A stretch of 64,000 nt of DNA from Tuctoria greenei (taxonomy: Eukaryota > Streptophyta > Magnoliopsida > Poales > Poaceae). A program made the position numbers and the translations under genes. Shown piece by piece: positions 1 through 10,701 of the stretch (the stretch's first letter is position 1; each line of letters opens with the position of its first letter). The notes under the pieces are model-generated. The model searched no databases and was not told the DNA's origin. It worked only from the letters and a program-made list of their open reading frames with translations. The DNA is taken from the NCBI GenBank assembly GCA_036927565.1, contig JAYESD010000008.1:117393498-117457497 (forward strand), given 5' to 3'.

Positions 1-2
1 AT

Positions 3-1031
3 CTGAAGGATCTCTTTGCCTTTAGACACAATTGGAATGATGAAGTGATTGCACAATTCTATGCAACGTGCCACTTCTCGAGTGAAGATGAAGAAAGTGT
101 GACTTGGATGACCCATGGATCCAAGTACTCCATCACTCAGGAGGATTTTGCAAACCTGCTCCACTTAGACTCTGCTGGAAATGACCACCTAATCATCCAC
201 AACATAGGGGTCATTGAGAGGGACGGAATGAAGTTCATGTATGAGCCCAACTCTAAGTATGTTCCTCCCTCCACAAAGAACATGAAGCCCTTCTTTGTGG
301 TCCTGAACAGAGTTCTCCGGAAGACCATTGCCCCCAAGGATGGGGATGCAGGGAGTGTACAGGGTTACCTCCAGACTCTAATGAGGATCATAAGCAAGAA
401 GAGATAGTTTGATGTTGCAGACTATATTTGGAATGATATGGTCAATATCTCAAGTACCCCCAACCGATCCTGTGGCTATGCCCCTTACTTGATGTTTATG
501 ATTGAGAAGGTCACAGGGATCAAGTTTGTGAAGGATGTGGAGCACACTCCACTGAGGCCTCAGAAGCCTCAGCCAGTGAGTGTCCAGGCTGCTCCATCGC
601 CGGCCTCAAGCCCCGAGGCACCGGCAAGGCAAGAAGAAGCTGCTAGGGCTCCTCCTCCCTCCAGGGAAGCCCCTCAGAAAGGATCCGCCAGTGGGATCCT
701 CAAGTACTTGGCTGCAATTTTCTCCTCATGCAAGAAAACTGAAGTGAAGCTTCACAAGCTAAATCAGAAGAGGAAGGAGAACATGAGGTACATAAAAGCC
801 AATGTGAAGCAGCTGAGTGAGAAGCTGGAGATCAACCCAATTGGATCTCCAGTACTTTCTGAAGATTCTGATCCGGACAACACCGAGCTCAGCCCCTTGA
901 CTCCCTCCGAGCTTGCCTATTTTGGCATTGGGGTCTCGAGCAGCTCCGCTCCTCCTCCTCCCTCTCAACCTCGTCAAGCGGAAAGCGATGAAGACGATGA
1001 AGACGACGAGAGGACTGATAGCGAAGAGTGA
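3..1031 (+). pseudogene. Downstream (post-pol) ORF of copia S1, plant-transposon-protein type
   Basis: One reading frame runs from the window edge to 1031, broken only by a TAG at 405-407, so it is a 5'-truncated pseudogene with one nonsense codon. It matches the S2 ORF at 31079-32598 in segments such as WMTHGSKYS, KPFFVVL, LRKTIAPKD, TPNRSCGYAPY and FMIEKVT. I place it with the 'putative plant transposon protein' domain (Pfam Transposase_32 type) from memory of the family. The second half is Pro/Ala-rich, then basic and helical, and ends in an acidic stretch (SDEDDEDDERTDSEE). Its place after pol is that of the extra, sometimes called env-like, ORF of SIRE elements. I see no signal peptide or membrane segment, so an envelope role is not supported. 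Confidence 0.7.
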
Positions 1032-1490
1032 AGCCCTAGGACATTCCTCTCTCTCTTTTTGGTGTCTTGATGCCAAAGGGGGAGAGATCGAGGGGGAGTC
1101 TCTAGTCTTAGCTTTAGCTGAATAGGATGCGAGGAGAGAGCTCTCTATGTTTTTTTAATTGTGATGGTATTTGTTTAACACTATTTTCATATCATGTTTG
1201 GTCCTGTGTTAAATTGCTCAATTAATTTGCAAGTGTGTGATGAAATCTGAATTTTTGCTCCTGAAATGCCATATTCACTTGATATTAGTTGATCAATGCA
1301 AATTCTGTCATTCTTAATGCATTCATGCTCTTAGTATGCATCCCACCATAAAGAATGCACACATGAATAATTATCTTGTTGCTTGATGTATTTTTTTAAG
1401 TCACATGTGCATACTTTATGAAAATCTCATTTTATACCCCATTTTGTGAAATCTCAATTGGTTGTCATCAATCACCAAAAAGGGGGAGAT
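1032..1490 (+). other. 3' untranslated spacer and polypurine tracts of S1
   Basis: No ORF is supported here. A first purine tract (AAAGGGGGAGAGAT, about 1075-1088) just after the ORF is conserved in S2 (about 31105-31125). A second (AAAAAGGGGGAGAT) ends at 1490, next to the LTR, and is the likely plus-strand primer. Confidence 0.7.
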
Positions 1491-1750
1491 TGAAAGTGCA
1501 TCTAGGACTCCCTTGTGGGTTTTGGATGATTTATGACAAGCAATTGGGATCCTAATCCTTTTGTTGAGATGAATGCAGGAAAATGATGAAAAATGAGCAA
1601 AGTGCCAAAAAGATGGAAATTGAGAAGGAAAATGAATTTGAGCTCAAGGAGAAGAAATTAGTAGTTTAGTATGTATGGAGTGTGTTAAGGAAACACACCC
1701 AAGAGCTCAATCTCATTTGATCACACACACACAATGCACAAAGCTATACA

Positions 1751-2260
1751 GGACCGGACTAGTCCGATATCAGCCGGACTAGTCCGATATCACTTTCTGC
1801 ACTAGATCGGACAAGTCCGGTCTCTACCGGACTAGTCCGATATTCATTCTGATCTACTTCGGACAAGTCCGGTGTCTACACGGACTAGTCCGATATACAC
1901 TCTGATCTAAATACTTTCTACACTAGATCGGACAAGTCCGGTCTCTACCGGACTAGTCCGATATTCATTCTGATCCACTTCGGACAAGTCCGGTGTCTAC
2001 ACGGACTAGTCCGATATACACTCTGATCTAAATCGGACAAGTCCTCCAAGTGCGGACTTGTCATCCTAAACACTCAGGGTTTCATTTGTCCGGACAAGTC
2101 CGATGGCAATCGGACTAGTCCGAAGCTTTCCAGTAGCGAAATCGGACAAGTCCGTTTTCAACCGGACTAGTCCGATATTCCTGGACACTTAGGGTTTGCT
2201 ACACACAGCACACCGGACTAGTTCGGTGACCACCACGGACTAGTCCGATCTTTCTGAACC
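1751..2260. repeat. Array of palindromic 12-mers CGGACTAGTCCG / CGGACAAGTCCG in the S1 LTR
   Basis: More than 15 copies of CGGACTAGTCCG (a perfect palindrome) or CGGACAAGTCCG, plus half-sites, lie in the U3 part of the LTR. A block of about 130 bp containing four sites is repeated in tandem (about 1800-2035). More sites lie at 2941-2975, near the LTR 3' end. S2 has diverged versions in its LTRs and in the spacer between pol and its last ORF. Confidence 0.9.
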
Positions 2261-2285
2261 CTAACGGTCACTTTTAGAAACCCCA

Positions 2286-2293
2286 TATAAATA
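2286..2293 (+). promoter_or_regulatory. TATA box of the S1 LTR
   Basis: TATAAATA lies just downstream of the palindrome array and about 780 bp before the LTR end, where a U3/R promoter is expected. This is by motif only. Confidence 0.6.
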
Positions 2294-3070
2294 GAGGTGC
2301 ACGGCCCACTTTCACCCTCTCTCGAACCCTAGCGCCGTCACACCTCCCAAGAGACTCAAAAACTACCTCTCTCCACGAAACCAAGTGAAAAATTGATCAA
2401 TCCATTGAAGATCACTTGTAGATCATTGGAGAGGGCACTTGGCACACGATTGAGCTCTTGGTTTGAATCTCTAACACACTCTTGTATTTCAATTTTTATA
2501 TTTCGAAGTGTGTTATTGGTGGTCTTGAAACTTGTAATCAAGGGAGCTCTCAACTTGTGAGATCGCCCCTTCAACTTGGTGATTTACCCCTGTGTGATTA
2601 GTGGAAAAGGATTGGCCTTCGTGGCGATCCGACGAGGGAAGGGTTGGTGAAGACCCGGTCCTTTTGTGGGCTCCTCAACGTGGACGTAGGTTGCCTTCGT
2701 GGTAACCGAACCACGGGATAAATCTTGTGTCTTGTTCGTTTGTGTTCATCATTCTAGTTGATCAACATTATCTAGGGTTTGATTCATTTTGTTGAATTCA
2801 AGTTAAATAGTTGAACAAGAATCATACTTGCAATAGAACTTGACATACAACTATTGAACTGTTATTAAAGTTTATATTTCCGCTGCAAACGTCAACGAAA
2901 CAATCAAATTGACCTAACTTGATCAACCTAGCCCGTGAAATCCGGACTAGTCCGCACTTTACCGGACTAGTCCGATATATCTGGTTTTGACCTTGTTGTT
3001 GAAGTGCTACAGGAACCGAGAAAATTCAAGAAGGCCTATTCACCCCCCCCCCCTCTAGGCCTACATTCAG

Positions 3071-3487
3071 TTCTTCCACCCAAATGTCCATCGCTCGGGA
3101 GCACTCTGCATCGGGATTCATGATCAAGAGACTGTAAGATAGACCTATTTTGCTCATGTAATTAATACTTAATTGTTGTGGAACTTATTTGAACTAATTT
3201 CTTATATTGATTAAATTATATTTCGTAGGGGTGGTGCACTGGTCTTACAATCAAAACTATACTACTTAAAGTTCAGCGTTTGCTGCATCAGCCAAATGCG
3301 CCCGATGTTGAAAATGATTGCTATAATCTACTTATCAAGGTTAGATGACACTTTGACTTAGTGAACAATGTAGGTTATTCATTCCTCCTTCGACATTTGT
3401 TAATTTAAATAATGTCAATATTTTCAGGATCTAGGGGAATATAAGAGACGTGTTCAGGAGCAAGTAGGACGGTACAATTTAGATTGA
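3071..3487 (+). pseudogene. SUMO-conjugating E2 (SCE1/UBC9-like), exons 3 (part) to 5, in CACTA-2
   Basis: Exon pieces lie at 3071-3133, 3229-3339 and 3428-3487 (stop TGA). GT/AG sites match the CACTA-1 copy exactly, at DQET|GWC and LLIK|DLG. The HPN motif and the catalytic Cys (SGALCIGI) are present. The 5' half was removed by the S1 insertion, so the gene cannot make a whole E2. Against the CACTA-1 copy I count 11 amino-acid-changing and 2 silent differences over 78 codons. That ratio does not suggest purifying selection since the two copies split. Confidence 0.85.
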
Positions 3488-3699
3488 TCAATGGGAGCTT
3501 TAGGAATAAGTTTAGATTCGAATTTAGTTTAGAGGGCACACAATGTATGATCTATGGAATTCATTGAGTTGCAAATTATCTCTGAATTGCAATGTCATTG
3601 CGTTTGTTTATGTATTCCAATTAAATCCCTTAATTGCAATGTCATTGCGTTTGTTTATCCCTGCAACGGACGCTCACGATCTAGGGAACTCTAGCGTTT
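3488..3699. other. CACTA-2 non-coding stretch between the E2 gene and the terminal repeats
   Basis: No ORF or RNA gene is seen. A short sequence (AATTGCAATGTCATTGCGTTTGTTTAT) is present twice, around 3587 and 3632, as a local duplication. Confidence 0.6.
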
Positions 3700-4155
3700 C
3701 CGGGGCCACAAAATAAGTGGAAACAATGATCTTCTCAGGCCGTTCTTCAATAAAAACCGCTTGTGATAATTGAACAACTACATACGGTTCTTACACAATG
3801 ACCGCCGGTGAAAATACATGATCTTCTCAGGTCGTTGTTAATTAAGAAACGCCTGTGAAGTTTATTACATTACAGGCGATTCTTAATTAATAACAGCCTG
3901 AGAAGATCGAGTATTTACCCAGGCGGTTGTTTTCTAAAATCCGCCTGTGATGTTATTTCATTACAGGTGGTTCTTAAGTAATAACCGCCTGAGAAAATCG
4001 AGTATTTACTCAGGCGGTTGTTTTTTAAAATCCGCCTGTGTTGTTCTTTCATCGCAGGCGGTTATTGTATCATTCGTCATCACAGTCGCATATTTTTAAT
4101 GACCGCCTGTGTTTGAAAAATTGAGGCGCCTGTAAAAATGCTTTTTGTAGTAGTG
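3700..4155 (-). repeat. Subterminal repeats and terminal inverted repeat of CACTA-2
   Basis: Diverged units built on CAGGCGGTT...AACCGCCTG alternate in both orientations and can fold back on each other. They end in CTTTTTGTAGTAGTG. CACTA elements carry such subterminal arrays as binding sites for their TNPA-type protein; that role is inferred here. Confidence 0.85.
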
Positions 4156-6110
4156 TCTTGATAGTCACGACATTTAGCGGACGATAGTACACACATAACC
4201 TCAACGTGTTATCCTTCTTCTTAATGAACAGTGGAGCAGCCCCGAGGTGAGGAGCTTGGGCGAATAAATCCTTTGTCCAGCAGGTCCTTGAGATGTTCTT
4301 TTAATTCAGCTAGCTCATACAGCGCCATTCGATAAGGTCTTCGAGAGATCGGTGTGGTTCCCGACGCAAGTTCAATCTTGAACTCGACGTCACGTTCGGG
4401 TGGCATGCCCGGTAGATCATCGGGAAACACATCGGGGTATTCATGGAACACTGGAATGTCTTCCAACTTCATGGATTCAGAGTGGTATGCTGCTGCAATT
4501 TCTTGAACGGGTCGATCAAGAATGAGAGTATGTGGACTGTGTAGTAGAGAATCCAAATGAACGGTTCGAGGAACGATGTCTAAAACAGCACCGTGGTGAT
4601 GTAACCATGACATACCTAATATGACATTAATCTTTTGGCCATCTAAGATTATAAGACAGGTTGGATATATTTTTCCACCCATGGACAATGGTGCTTTAGG
4701 AATCATACTATGAGCTGATATTTTCCTACCCGGGGAACAAATCATGTATGAATATTTAGTAGGAAATATTTGTAGTTGGTGCTTGACAACATATGAACTA
4801 CTTGTGAAATTGTGGGTGGCTCCAGAATAAAAAGGATGATAATGGGGTGTTCGATGAGAGTGAACGTACCCGCGAGTACGGGTTCGCCTTCTGGTACGTC
4901 CTCAATGGCGATGTGGTGGACATTGCCGGTTTTGCTATTTGATTTCTTGGGCTGGTTGCGGGGTTGATTAGCACCCTGATACGATGCTTGACCGCTGCCT
5001 TGCTTGTCCAGACTGTTGTAGGAGAGATGTCCGACACGTCCACAGTTGTAGCACGTGTATTGTGTTGGACCACCATAGACCGGAGGACGGAAACCCGGTG
5101 CACGCTGCTGCTGTGGTGGTGCACGAGGTATCATCTTCTATTGCTGCTGATGTTGCTGCTGCGGCAGGGGTGGTCAGAAGCTTGGTGCGTTGAACGGGCG
5201 GCCACGGAACATTGGCGGTCGTGCCGGTGGCTGCCACCTTTGACCGGACGGTGATCGGTACACCATTCGGTTGGAGCTCCACCACTGCTGCCCTGTGGAG
5301 CACTCCTCTTCTTCTACGTTACCAACTCGCGTGTTGCATCCTCTTGTACAACTTCCGCGTTGACAAAATCATTGAACGGGCTGCGACTGAACAAAGCGAG
5401 CTTGTCCTTCATCTTTGCATTCAAATCTCGATAGAAACAGTCCTGTTTCCTCTCCTCTGTGTTCACATGATCCGGCGCATATTGCGCCAAGTGATTGAAG
5501 ACCTTGGAGTACTCGTGAGCACTCCTCCCACCTTGCTTGAGTTCAAGGAATTCTTGAAGCTTGCATTTCATAATCCTGGGAGGTATGTGATAGGTGCGGA
5601 ACGCCTCGCGGAATTCAGTCCATGTCATGGCGTGACCAGCCGGCATAGAGGCGACATAATTCGCCCACCATGCGCCGGCGGAGCCGTGAATCTGCTGCGC
5701 CGCGAAGAGCGCCTTCTGCTGTTATGCATTGGAGCAACCCGAACTTTGCTTCAATAGTGCGGAGCCAGTTGTACGCCTCAAGAGGTTCATTGGCCTCCGT
5801 GAAGACCGGTGGATGAGTTGCTAAGAAGTCCGAGTAGGTGGTGTGTTGAGGCTGATGATTGCCTCCGTCTGGACGCCCCCGCTGACGGGACGTATTCTGC
5901 CCGAGGGTCCGCAGCAGCTCGGTCTGCTCATCACGCGAACCCACCATTGCCGCAATCACATCCACCAACGTAAGCGGAGGAGGAGGTGGCGGTGGCGGTG
6001 GCGGTGTCGGTTGTCGTTGATCATGAGTTCTCTGCTGCTGGGAGTCATCACCTACCTGGCTCGTGCCACCAATCTCGAGCGTGTTACGGGTGCGCACCAA
6101 TCTGCAGTCA
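4156..6110 (-). pseudogene. G1 gag-pol remnant (gag, zinc knuckle, protease, start of reverse transcriptase)
   Basis: On the minus strand, gag (about 6095-5314) has a Pro-rich run and the segments FLATHPPVFTEANEP and MTWTEFREAFRTYHIPP. A zinc knuckle follows at about 5060 (CYNCGRVGH, with the last Cys changed to Ser). Then come the protease, ILGMSWL and the pol leader (EYPDVFPDDLPGMPPERD, KGFIRPSSSP) down to the first reverse transcriptase motif. Damage is heavy. The gag ATG seems lost to one inserted T (CAGATTGGTGCG where G2 has CAGATGGTGAG). The protease motif reads YSGAT, so the catalytic Asp is Tyr. Several frameshifts occur, and the YR motif of the reverse transcriptase reads CVYYR. It is certainly inactive. 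Confidence 0.85.
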
Positions 6111-7984
6111 GAACCATGAATCCAACATGAGACGTGATATTGTAAGATCACTCAAGGATAACAACAATGCTGTGCGTATTAATAACCAAACTTGCATAAC
6201 GGTAACATATATTGATAAAGTATATACTTTATACAAAATACATCATCCATGGACCAATGTTACAAAAGCAAGTTCCAAAATAATGAACTTCGTGGATCGA
6301 AGTTTATTTCAGCTATCGTTGATCTCGACGAGACGTTATGCGCGTTATCGTGCAAATACACATTTTTATCATCAATATGACACAAACATGGTCATAAAAG
6401 AAAAGAGGTTCGTGTGGGTCAAACCCTCACTTCCACTGGTAAATGGTTGAGTATCGACAAATGGTCCGTTATGACACTTCTCAAAGTGAAATCGAGGACC
6501 CGATTCATAACAAGACCAATTTGTGCCAAACCGATGAAGTTTCTGTTGAAACATGACCAGTTTGTACTCAAACTCAAATTTAACCCAGTAAATGGCAGAG
6601 TCTGATCTTGAGGTGAACAAGAAAGTTGAATTACATTTCAAGACCTTTCGAAAAAGTATTGGTTTGCCTCCAGATCATTTCTGGTTGAGAATATATGACA
6701 TTGTAAACCAGACAGTTTTTCTGGAAATTTTGACAGCATCTCCTTTGTTTATGCTGATTTTGGGCCACAATTTCCAGATATAAAACTTCACAATTTACAA
6801 TAGACATATATTAGAAATTGTAATACAAATTACAAGGATTCCAAAATTTTCTTGCACGGCCCAGTTTGAATTTTTGAAAGGGAGATATGGTCAGAATAGT
6901 ATGGAGTCCAGAGAGGGTTCCAGTTTCTGTCCAGTTTGGCAGATTTTGGAACTTTGGAATTTTGGACAGATTAGAGGGGAATTCAGTTCTGGAGTTGAAC
7001 ATAACAGTTTTAAAAGAATTTCCTAAAATTTCCATCAATATATGGTACACCTTAATTGGAGTTTTTTAATGGGAGATATGGTTTCTCAAATCATGTCTTT
7101 TTTTCTGGCAGAAAACAGAATACTCTGTTTTTGAATTGGTGACTTCAAAGCCTACTCTAAATTCGAAAACTTAGTTCAAACTCAGAGCTCGATAGCTAAT
7201 ATAAGTAGTTTTACATCTTCTCAATTCCATTTTACAGAAAAGTGGGTAATGCATCAATGGAGGATATGTCGGTACTACGTGCCTCACAAAGTAAAAATTC
7301 TAAGCCGGTATTCCGGCATACGTCTCAACGGTGGCCTTAATGACGTTCACTCGCAAACGATTTATAAATGCAATACGATCACGTGGTCAGTGTACCTATC
7401 ACTACACGCAAACTACTGATCAATCATATGGTGTCATACGACACAGCCCGCACGGGTAAACATTTCACAACAATATATATGAAAGTAAAAACATTCGTCA
7501 CGTATCATTCCATACGGGCCGCCCCGAGTTAAGCCATGTCTCGAGGTACATGACCGGTTTTTCTACCACCCGACAGGGTCCCACGTCTTTGCATAGTGCT
7601 GCACCAGTAGGAGGCGCATCGGGTTATGTCCCACCCGATGGGGGCTCCCACTAATTTTGAAGCACGCTGGGGTACCGCGTGTCATATGTTCTCAGAAACA
7701 TGGAAAGTTTCTGAGACTCATATTGACATTTCCATGCCAAGCCACAGAAACAATCACAAGCTACCTCTCGCATGGTGAGTTTACCGCAATTGATCTGCTT
7801 GCGGTGGTGTACCTTGCCTCTTACCTGACGTCAGAGCGTCGTTACAGAATATAATAACACATAAGTTAGTTTTGCCACCTTAAGTAACTATTCAAATAAT
7901 AATCCTTATGTGGGCTACTATTGATTCCTCACTGAAACCTAAATTTTTCTCGTAATACGATCCTTTTTAAGTGTGCTATTCCCA
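6111..7984 (-). other. G1 leader between primer site and gag; no gene seen
   Basis: About 1.9 kb of mostly AT-rich DNA with only short chance ORFs. Unlike G2, nothing here encodes an extra ORF with an H3-like start. Some of it (6600-7100) reads like old LTR sequence and could be a further decayed insertion. Confidence 0.5.
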
Positions 7985-8004
7985 ATGCAACTCTAGTACC
8001 AAGC
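7985..8004 (-). other. G1 primer-binding site
   Basis: The minus strand reads TTGGTACTAGAGTTGC two bases after the LTR end. It resembles the initiator tRNA-Met primer site (TGGTATCAGAGC) with changes. G2, S2, B1 and B2 also have Met-type sites. Confidence 0.65.
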
Positions 8005-8324
8005 TGTGGGGACCGGAGTCCACACGTTCCAAGAATCGCAATTGGGTGGCGCCGTGCGATGCAGCACCCAACAACAGACAGAAAAAGATACATCGTATTA
8101 CATAAAACAACATAGTATTATACAAGCTTTGTCTTTTACAAATAATATACATTTAAATACACTACAGCAGAAGATAAGTTCATAGTTCTCGACACTCAAG
8201 CCTAAGCTATGCAAAAGTCATTCCGTTCAGCCCTAGAACGGAATCACACTGGCAGCACACAGAAAACATCACAGCGGCGTGCAGGGTTCCCACTTGGCCG
8301 TGTACCCCGACGGGGGCAACATGT
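8005..8324 (-). repeat. G1 5' LTR, piece 1 (LTR 3' end)
   Basis: It begins TGTGGGG on the plus strand (LTR end CCCCACA on the minus strand) next to the primer site. B1 interrupts it at 8325 and it resumes at 13153. Confidence 0.7.
8320..8324. other. Target-site duplication of B1 (CATGT)
   Basis: CATGT at 8320-8324 is matched by CACGT at 13148-13152, right after the B1 3' LTR. The one difference is a C/T change. Confidence 0.8.
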
Positions 8325-9491
8325 TGATGAGATCATGCACATTATTATTGCACCTACAAACATGACATAATGTTTATTTGTTTGGGATCCTGGCTCAAGT
8401 GAATGTGCACTCTTATTTGATGGACAAGATCAAGATGGCACACTATGTCGTCCACCACCTTGGCCTCCTCCATTCATACATACAAGAAGATTTGATGGCT
8501 TTGCACATATGGACCAACACACGAGAGAAGATGAACTTAAGTCGAGGATGACTCCAATTCAAGAAGAGGAGGATGATGAGGATATCAGTTCTATCAATAC
8601 AAACAACACTCCATTGAACATACAAGATGCAATCAATAGAGTTCATACACAACAATTAATTTCAGAGGTGAGCTCGTTCTTAAATATTTCCTTATATGTT
8701 TTTGAGCATAGATTGCTACTTAATGATTTAATTGTGATTAGGATCTGTGTAGAGGTTCAAGGAGTACTTGGAGGAAGTATTAGGGACGTGGAAGACAAGA
8801 GAATTCGTTGAAAGAAGATGGAAACCGAACCAAACTCAAAATCGTATCCAACTCGGAGTCTAGGAGCAGTACGCACTAAAACGGACGCCTAATATGCATA
8901 AGAACTCCGTTTTGGACGTTCTACATATGAACGGAAAGGGGAGAGGATAACCTTTCCAATAGAGCCGGTCCCATGTCAAAATACTTCCGGAGTCGACGGG
9001 AATCGTCGAAACAAAATCAAGTATATAATCTGTCAGGGTGCTGCGCCACCGTATTGGGCCATTGGGCCTTGTATCAAGTCTAAGTACATTATTTTTGTGT
9101 CTTAGGGTTAGGTCACGACCCCAACACCCCCTTGGACATCCTCACACCTATATATACTTCATAGTAGCCACCATGGACAAATGGGTTTTGCTTAGATTAA
9201 TCTGTTATACACAGTTTCGCCGTTCATCGGTTTGTGAGACCCCAATTTAGCAATTCAGATTGCTTCTACCTTGTTCTTGCTTGTGTTCGCGGTTGTACTT
9301 GCAGTGATTAGCCTTCTTGGTGAGTTCAATCGTGTGCAGCACGGTTGATAACCAACAGAGCGGTGGTGTAGTGATTGTAGAGATTTTTCGTGTTCTACTC
9401 GAGAGCCTCGGATCATCAACGTCGAGATCTCCATCAATCGACTTATCCATTACCTTTCGGAAGATCCGGCCTAAACCTTTTTTTCGTATCA
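8325..9491 (+). repeat. B1 5' LTR
   Basis: It runs TGATGAGATCATGCAC...TTTCGTATCA. The first 249 bp are absent from the B2 LTRs, where the same sequence is internal. The B1 LTR holds the 3' coding end of the family's ORF (segments such as AINRVHTQQLISEVSSFL), a TATA box (TATATATAC at 9149-9157) and a U5 close to that of the 3' copy. Confidence 0.92.
9149..9157 (+). promoter_or_regulatory. TATA box of the B1 5' LTR
   Basis: TATATATAC, followed by a short run into the R/U5 region. The 3' LTR has the same at 12805-12813 and B2 has it inverted near 55017. Motif evidence only. Confidence 0.6.
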
Positions 9492-9510
9492 ATTGGTATC
9501 GGATTTCCAA
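9492..9510 (+). other. B1 primer-binding site
   Basis: ATTGGTATCGGATTTCC directly follows the 5' LTR. It resembles the 3' end complement of initiator tRNA-Met (TGGTATCAGA). Confidence 0.75.
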
Positions 9511-10701
9511 GTTTCCATTAGGTAATTCATCTATACATTACATTAGTTTTGTTTTTCATACCTAGAGTCCACAAAAAAGCCACAAAAAAACTTGCAGTTT
9601 AGTAGATCTGTTCATTACTTTGTCCAAACCACCATTGAGCCTTTACAACTTTCGCTTTCAGTTTAGTTTTGTTGAGTTTGTGTCTGTTTTTGAGTCATAT
9701 TGCCGGTTTAGAAAGTGTTTTTGGTCTTAGTTTGAGTTTTGCGTTGTGTGATTCATCCTTTTGAATCACGTCATCACGTCCAGATTAGATTCACCTCTGT
9801 ATAGTTGGGTATTTTCATCATATATCGCTTATACGTACTCGGATTTTGGTGTTCTTGTACTTTCTAGAAAGCTTATGAAGTTATCTATAACTTTAGTATT
9901 CATCATTTTCCCAGAAAATATAGTTATCAATGTCAAAATAGCACTAGATCCGAATCTGTTATTGACCTAGAAATTCTGAACAGTCTGTATTTCGGGGGAA
10001 ATATCTCCTATTGTTATTTTCTAAAATAGGTCTTCCATATATTGAAATTAAAGAGGAGAGATATATATACAATTTTGATGTTGTTAGTTTTTCTATTTGG
10101 AGCCTCTAAGTATGCCTATTTGTCCTTGGAAGATTGAACAGAAAATCTGCGACAGACACACAAGATATCTTTGATTACTTTTTATTATGTTGTTCTTTTG
10201 CAGCACATTCCGAGAAAAGGAAGAAAAAAAGAAAAAAGGCAAGTGCAAAACAAGATAGAAAATCTGCACAAAAAAAGAGGAGAAAAAAACAACAACAAAA
10301 AACAGAAGTGCTTACATCCTTTTTGTCATCTAGTTTTATCTCATGTCTAGCTTGCTTGAACTACTAGGAACACATTTAGGCCAGCAACATTGACAAGTAC
10401 TGTGGACACTTATTCAACTTTACTATCTGATTTCACTGTTGCTAATCCTTTCTACATATAAATTGCCATCCAAGCTACACCTTACTCTTGAGCAGAATCG
10501 ATACACCTTTACAATCATCCCGCGCTTCATTGGTTTCATCATACTGGCCACCGTTTGCCACCTGCAGTGTTGGTAAGAACACTTGTAAGAGCGTGGTAAG
10601 ACGCTTGATAGTGTGTGATTCTACTTCCACTTTGCCATTACACTTTGTAGTTGATAGGGATAACATATTTTTTTGTTGTTGTCTTCTGTTTGCTACTAAC
10701 A
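9511..10701 (+). other. B1 leader, with a small lysine-rich ORF (10134-10367)
   Basis: No main gene lies here. A short Lys/Arg-rich ORF at 10134-10367 (segments FAAHSEK and KKRKK) has a counterpart in the B2 leader at 57464-57697. Its start and the FAAHSEK segment are kept, but the basic part differs. It may be a remnant exon or an upstream ORF, and an acceptor-like TTTTGCAG lies inside. I cannot say that it is translated. Confidence 0.4.

Larger units (their letters stand above)
1..3069 (+). mobile_element. Copia S1: 3' part of a SIRE-type Ty1/copia retrotransposon
   Basis: Only the 3' end lies in the window: a downstream ORF (3-1031), a spacer with purine tracts, and a 3' LTR (1491-3069). 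The minus-strand element S2 has the same order (pol, a related downstream ORF, purine tract, LTR with CGGACTAGTCCG motifs), which identifies S1 as the same broad family. It inserted into CACTA-2, because the base after the LTR continues inside an exon of the captured E2 gene. Its left TSD lies outside the window. Confidence 0.85.
1491..3069 (+). repeat. 3' LTR of copia S1
   Basis: It starts TGAAAGTGCATCTAGG right after the polypurine tract and ends CCCTCTAGGCCTACATTCA. The S2 LTR has matching ends (39033 and 30752). It is about 1.58 kb and contains an array of CGGACTAGTCCG and CGGACAAGTCCG motifs, a TATA box at 2286 and a 10-C run near 3047. The bases after 3069 belong to the CACTA-2 E2 exon, so the boundary is sharp. 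Confidence 0.88.
3070..4155 (-). mobile_element. CACTA-2: terminal fragment of a CACTA transposon carrying a captured E2 gene
   Basis: The right end reads inward as CACTACTACAAAAAGC..., almost identical over more than 45 bp to the left end of CACTA-1 at 13441. It carries the same subterminal repeats and then the last exons of the same E2 gene, inverted relative to CACTA-1. S1 cuts the other side off. It is inserted in the reverse transcriptase of G1, which resumes at 4156. Confidence 0.88.

Noticed and set aside
3..1031. Viral envelope-like protein in copia S1/S2
   Set aside because: The position fits the so-called env-like ORF, but there is no signal peptide, membrane segment or fusion motif. 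The sequence fits a plant transposon protein instead.
3700..4155. CRISPR-like or MITE-like appearance of regular inverted repeats
   Set aside because: The ends and neighbours show that this is the subterminal array of a CACTA transposon. CRISPR is not expected in a plant genome.
4964..6450. Plus-strand ORFs opposite G1 gag
   Set aside because: Mirror frames of the real minus-strand gag-pol remnant.
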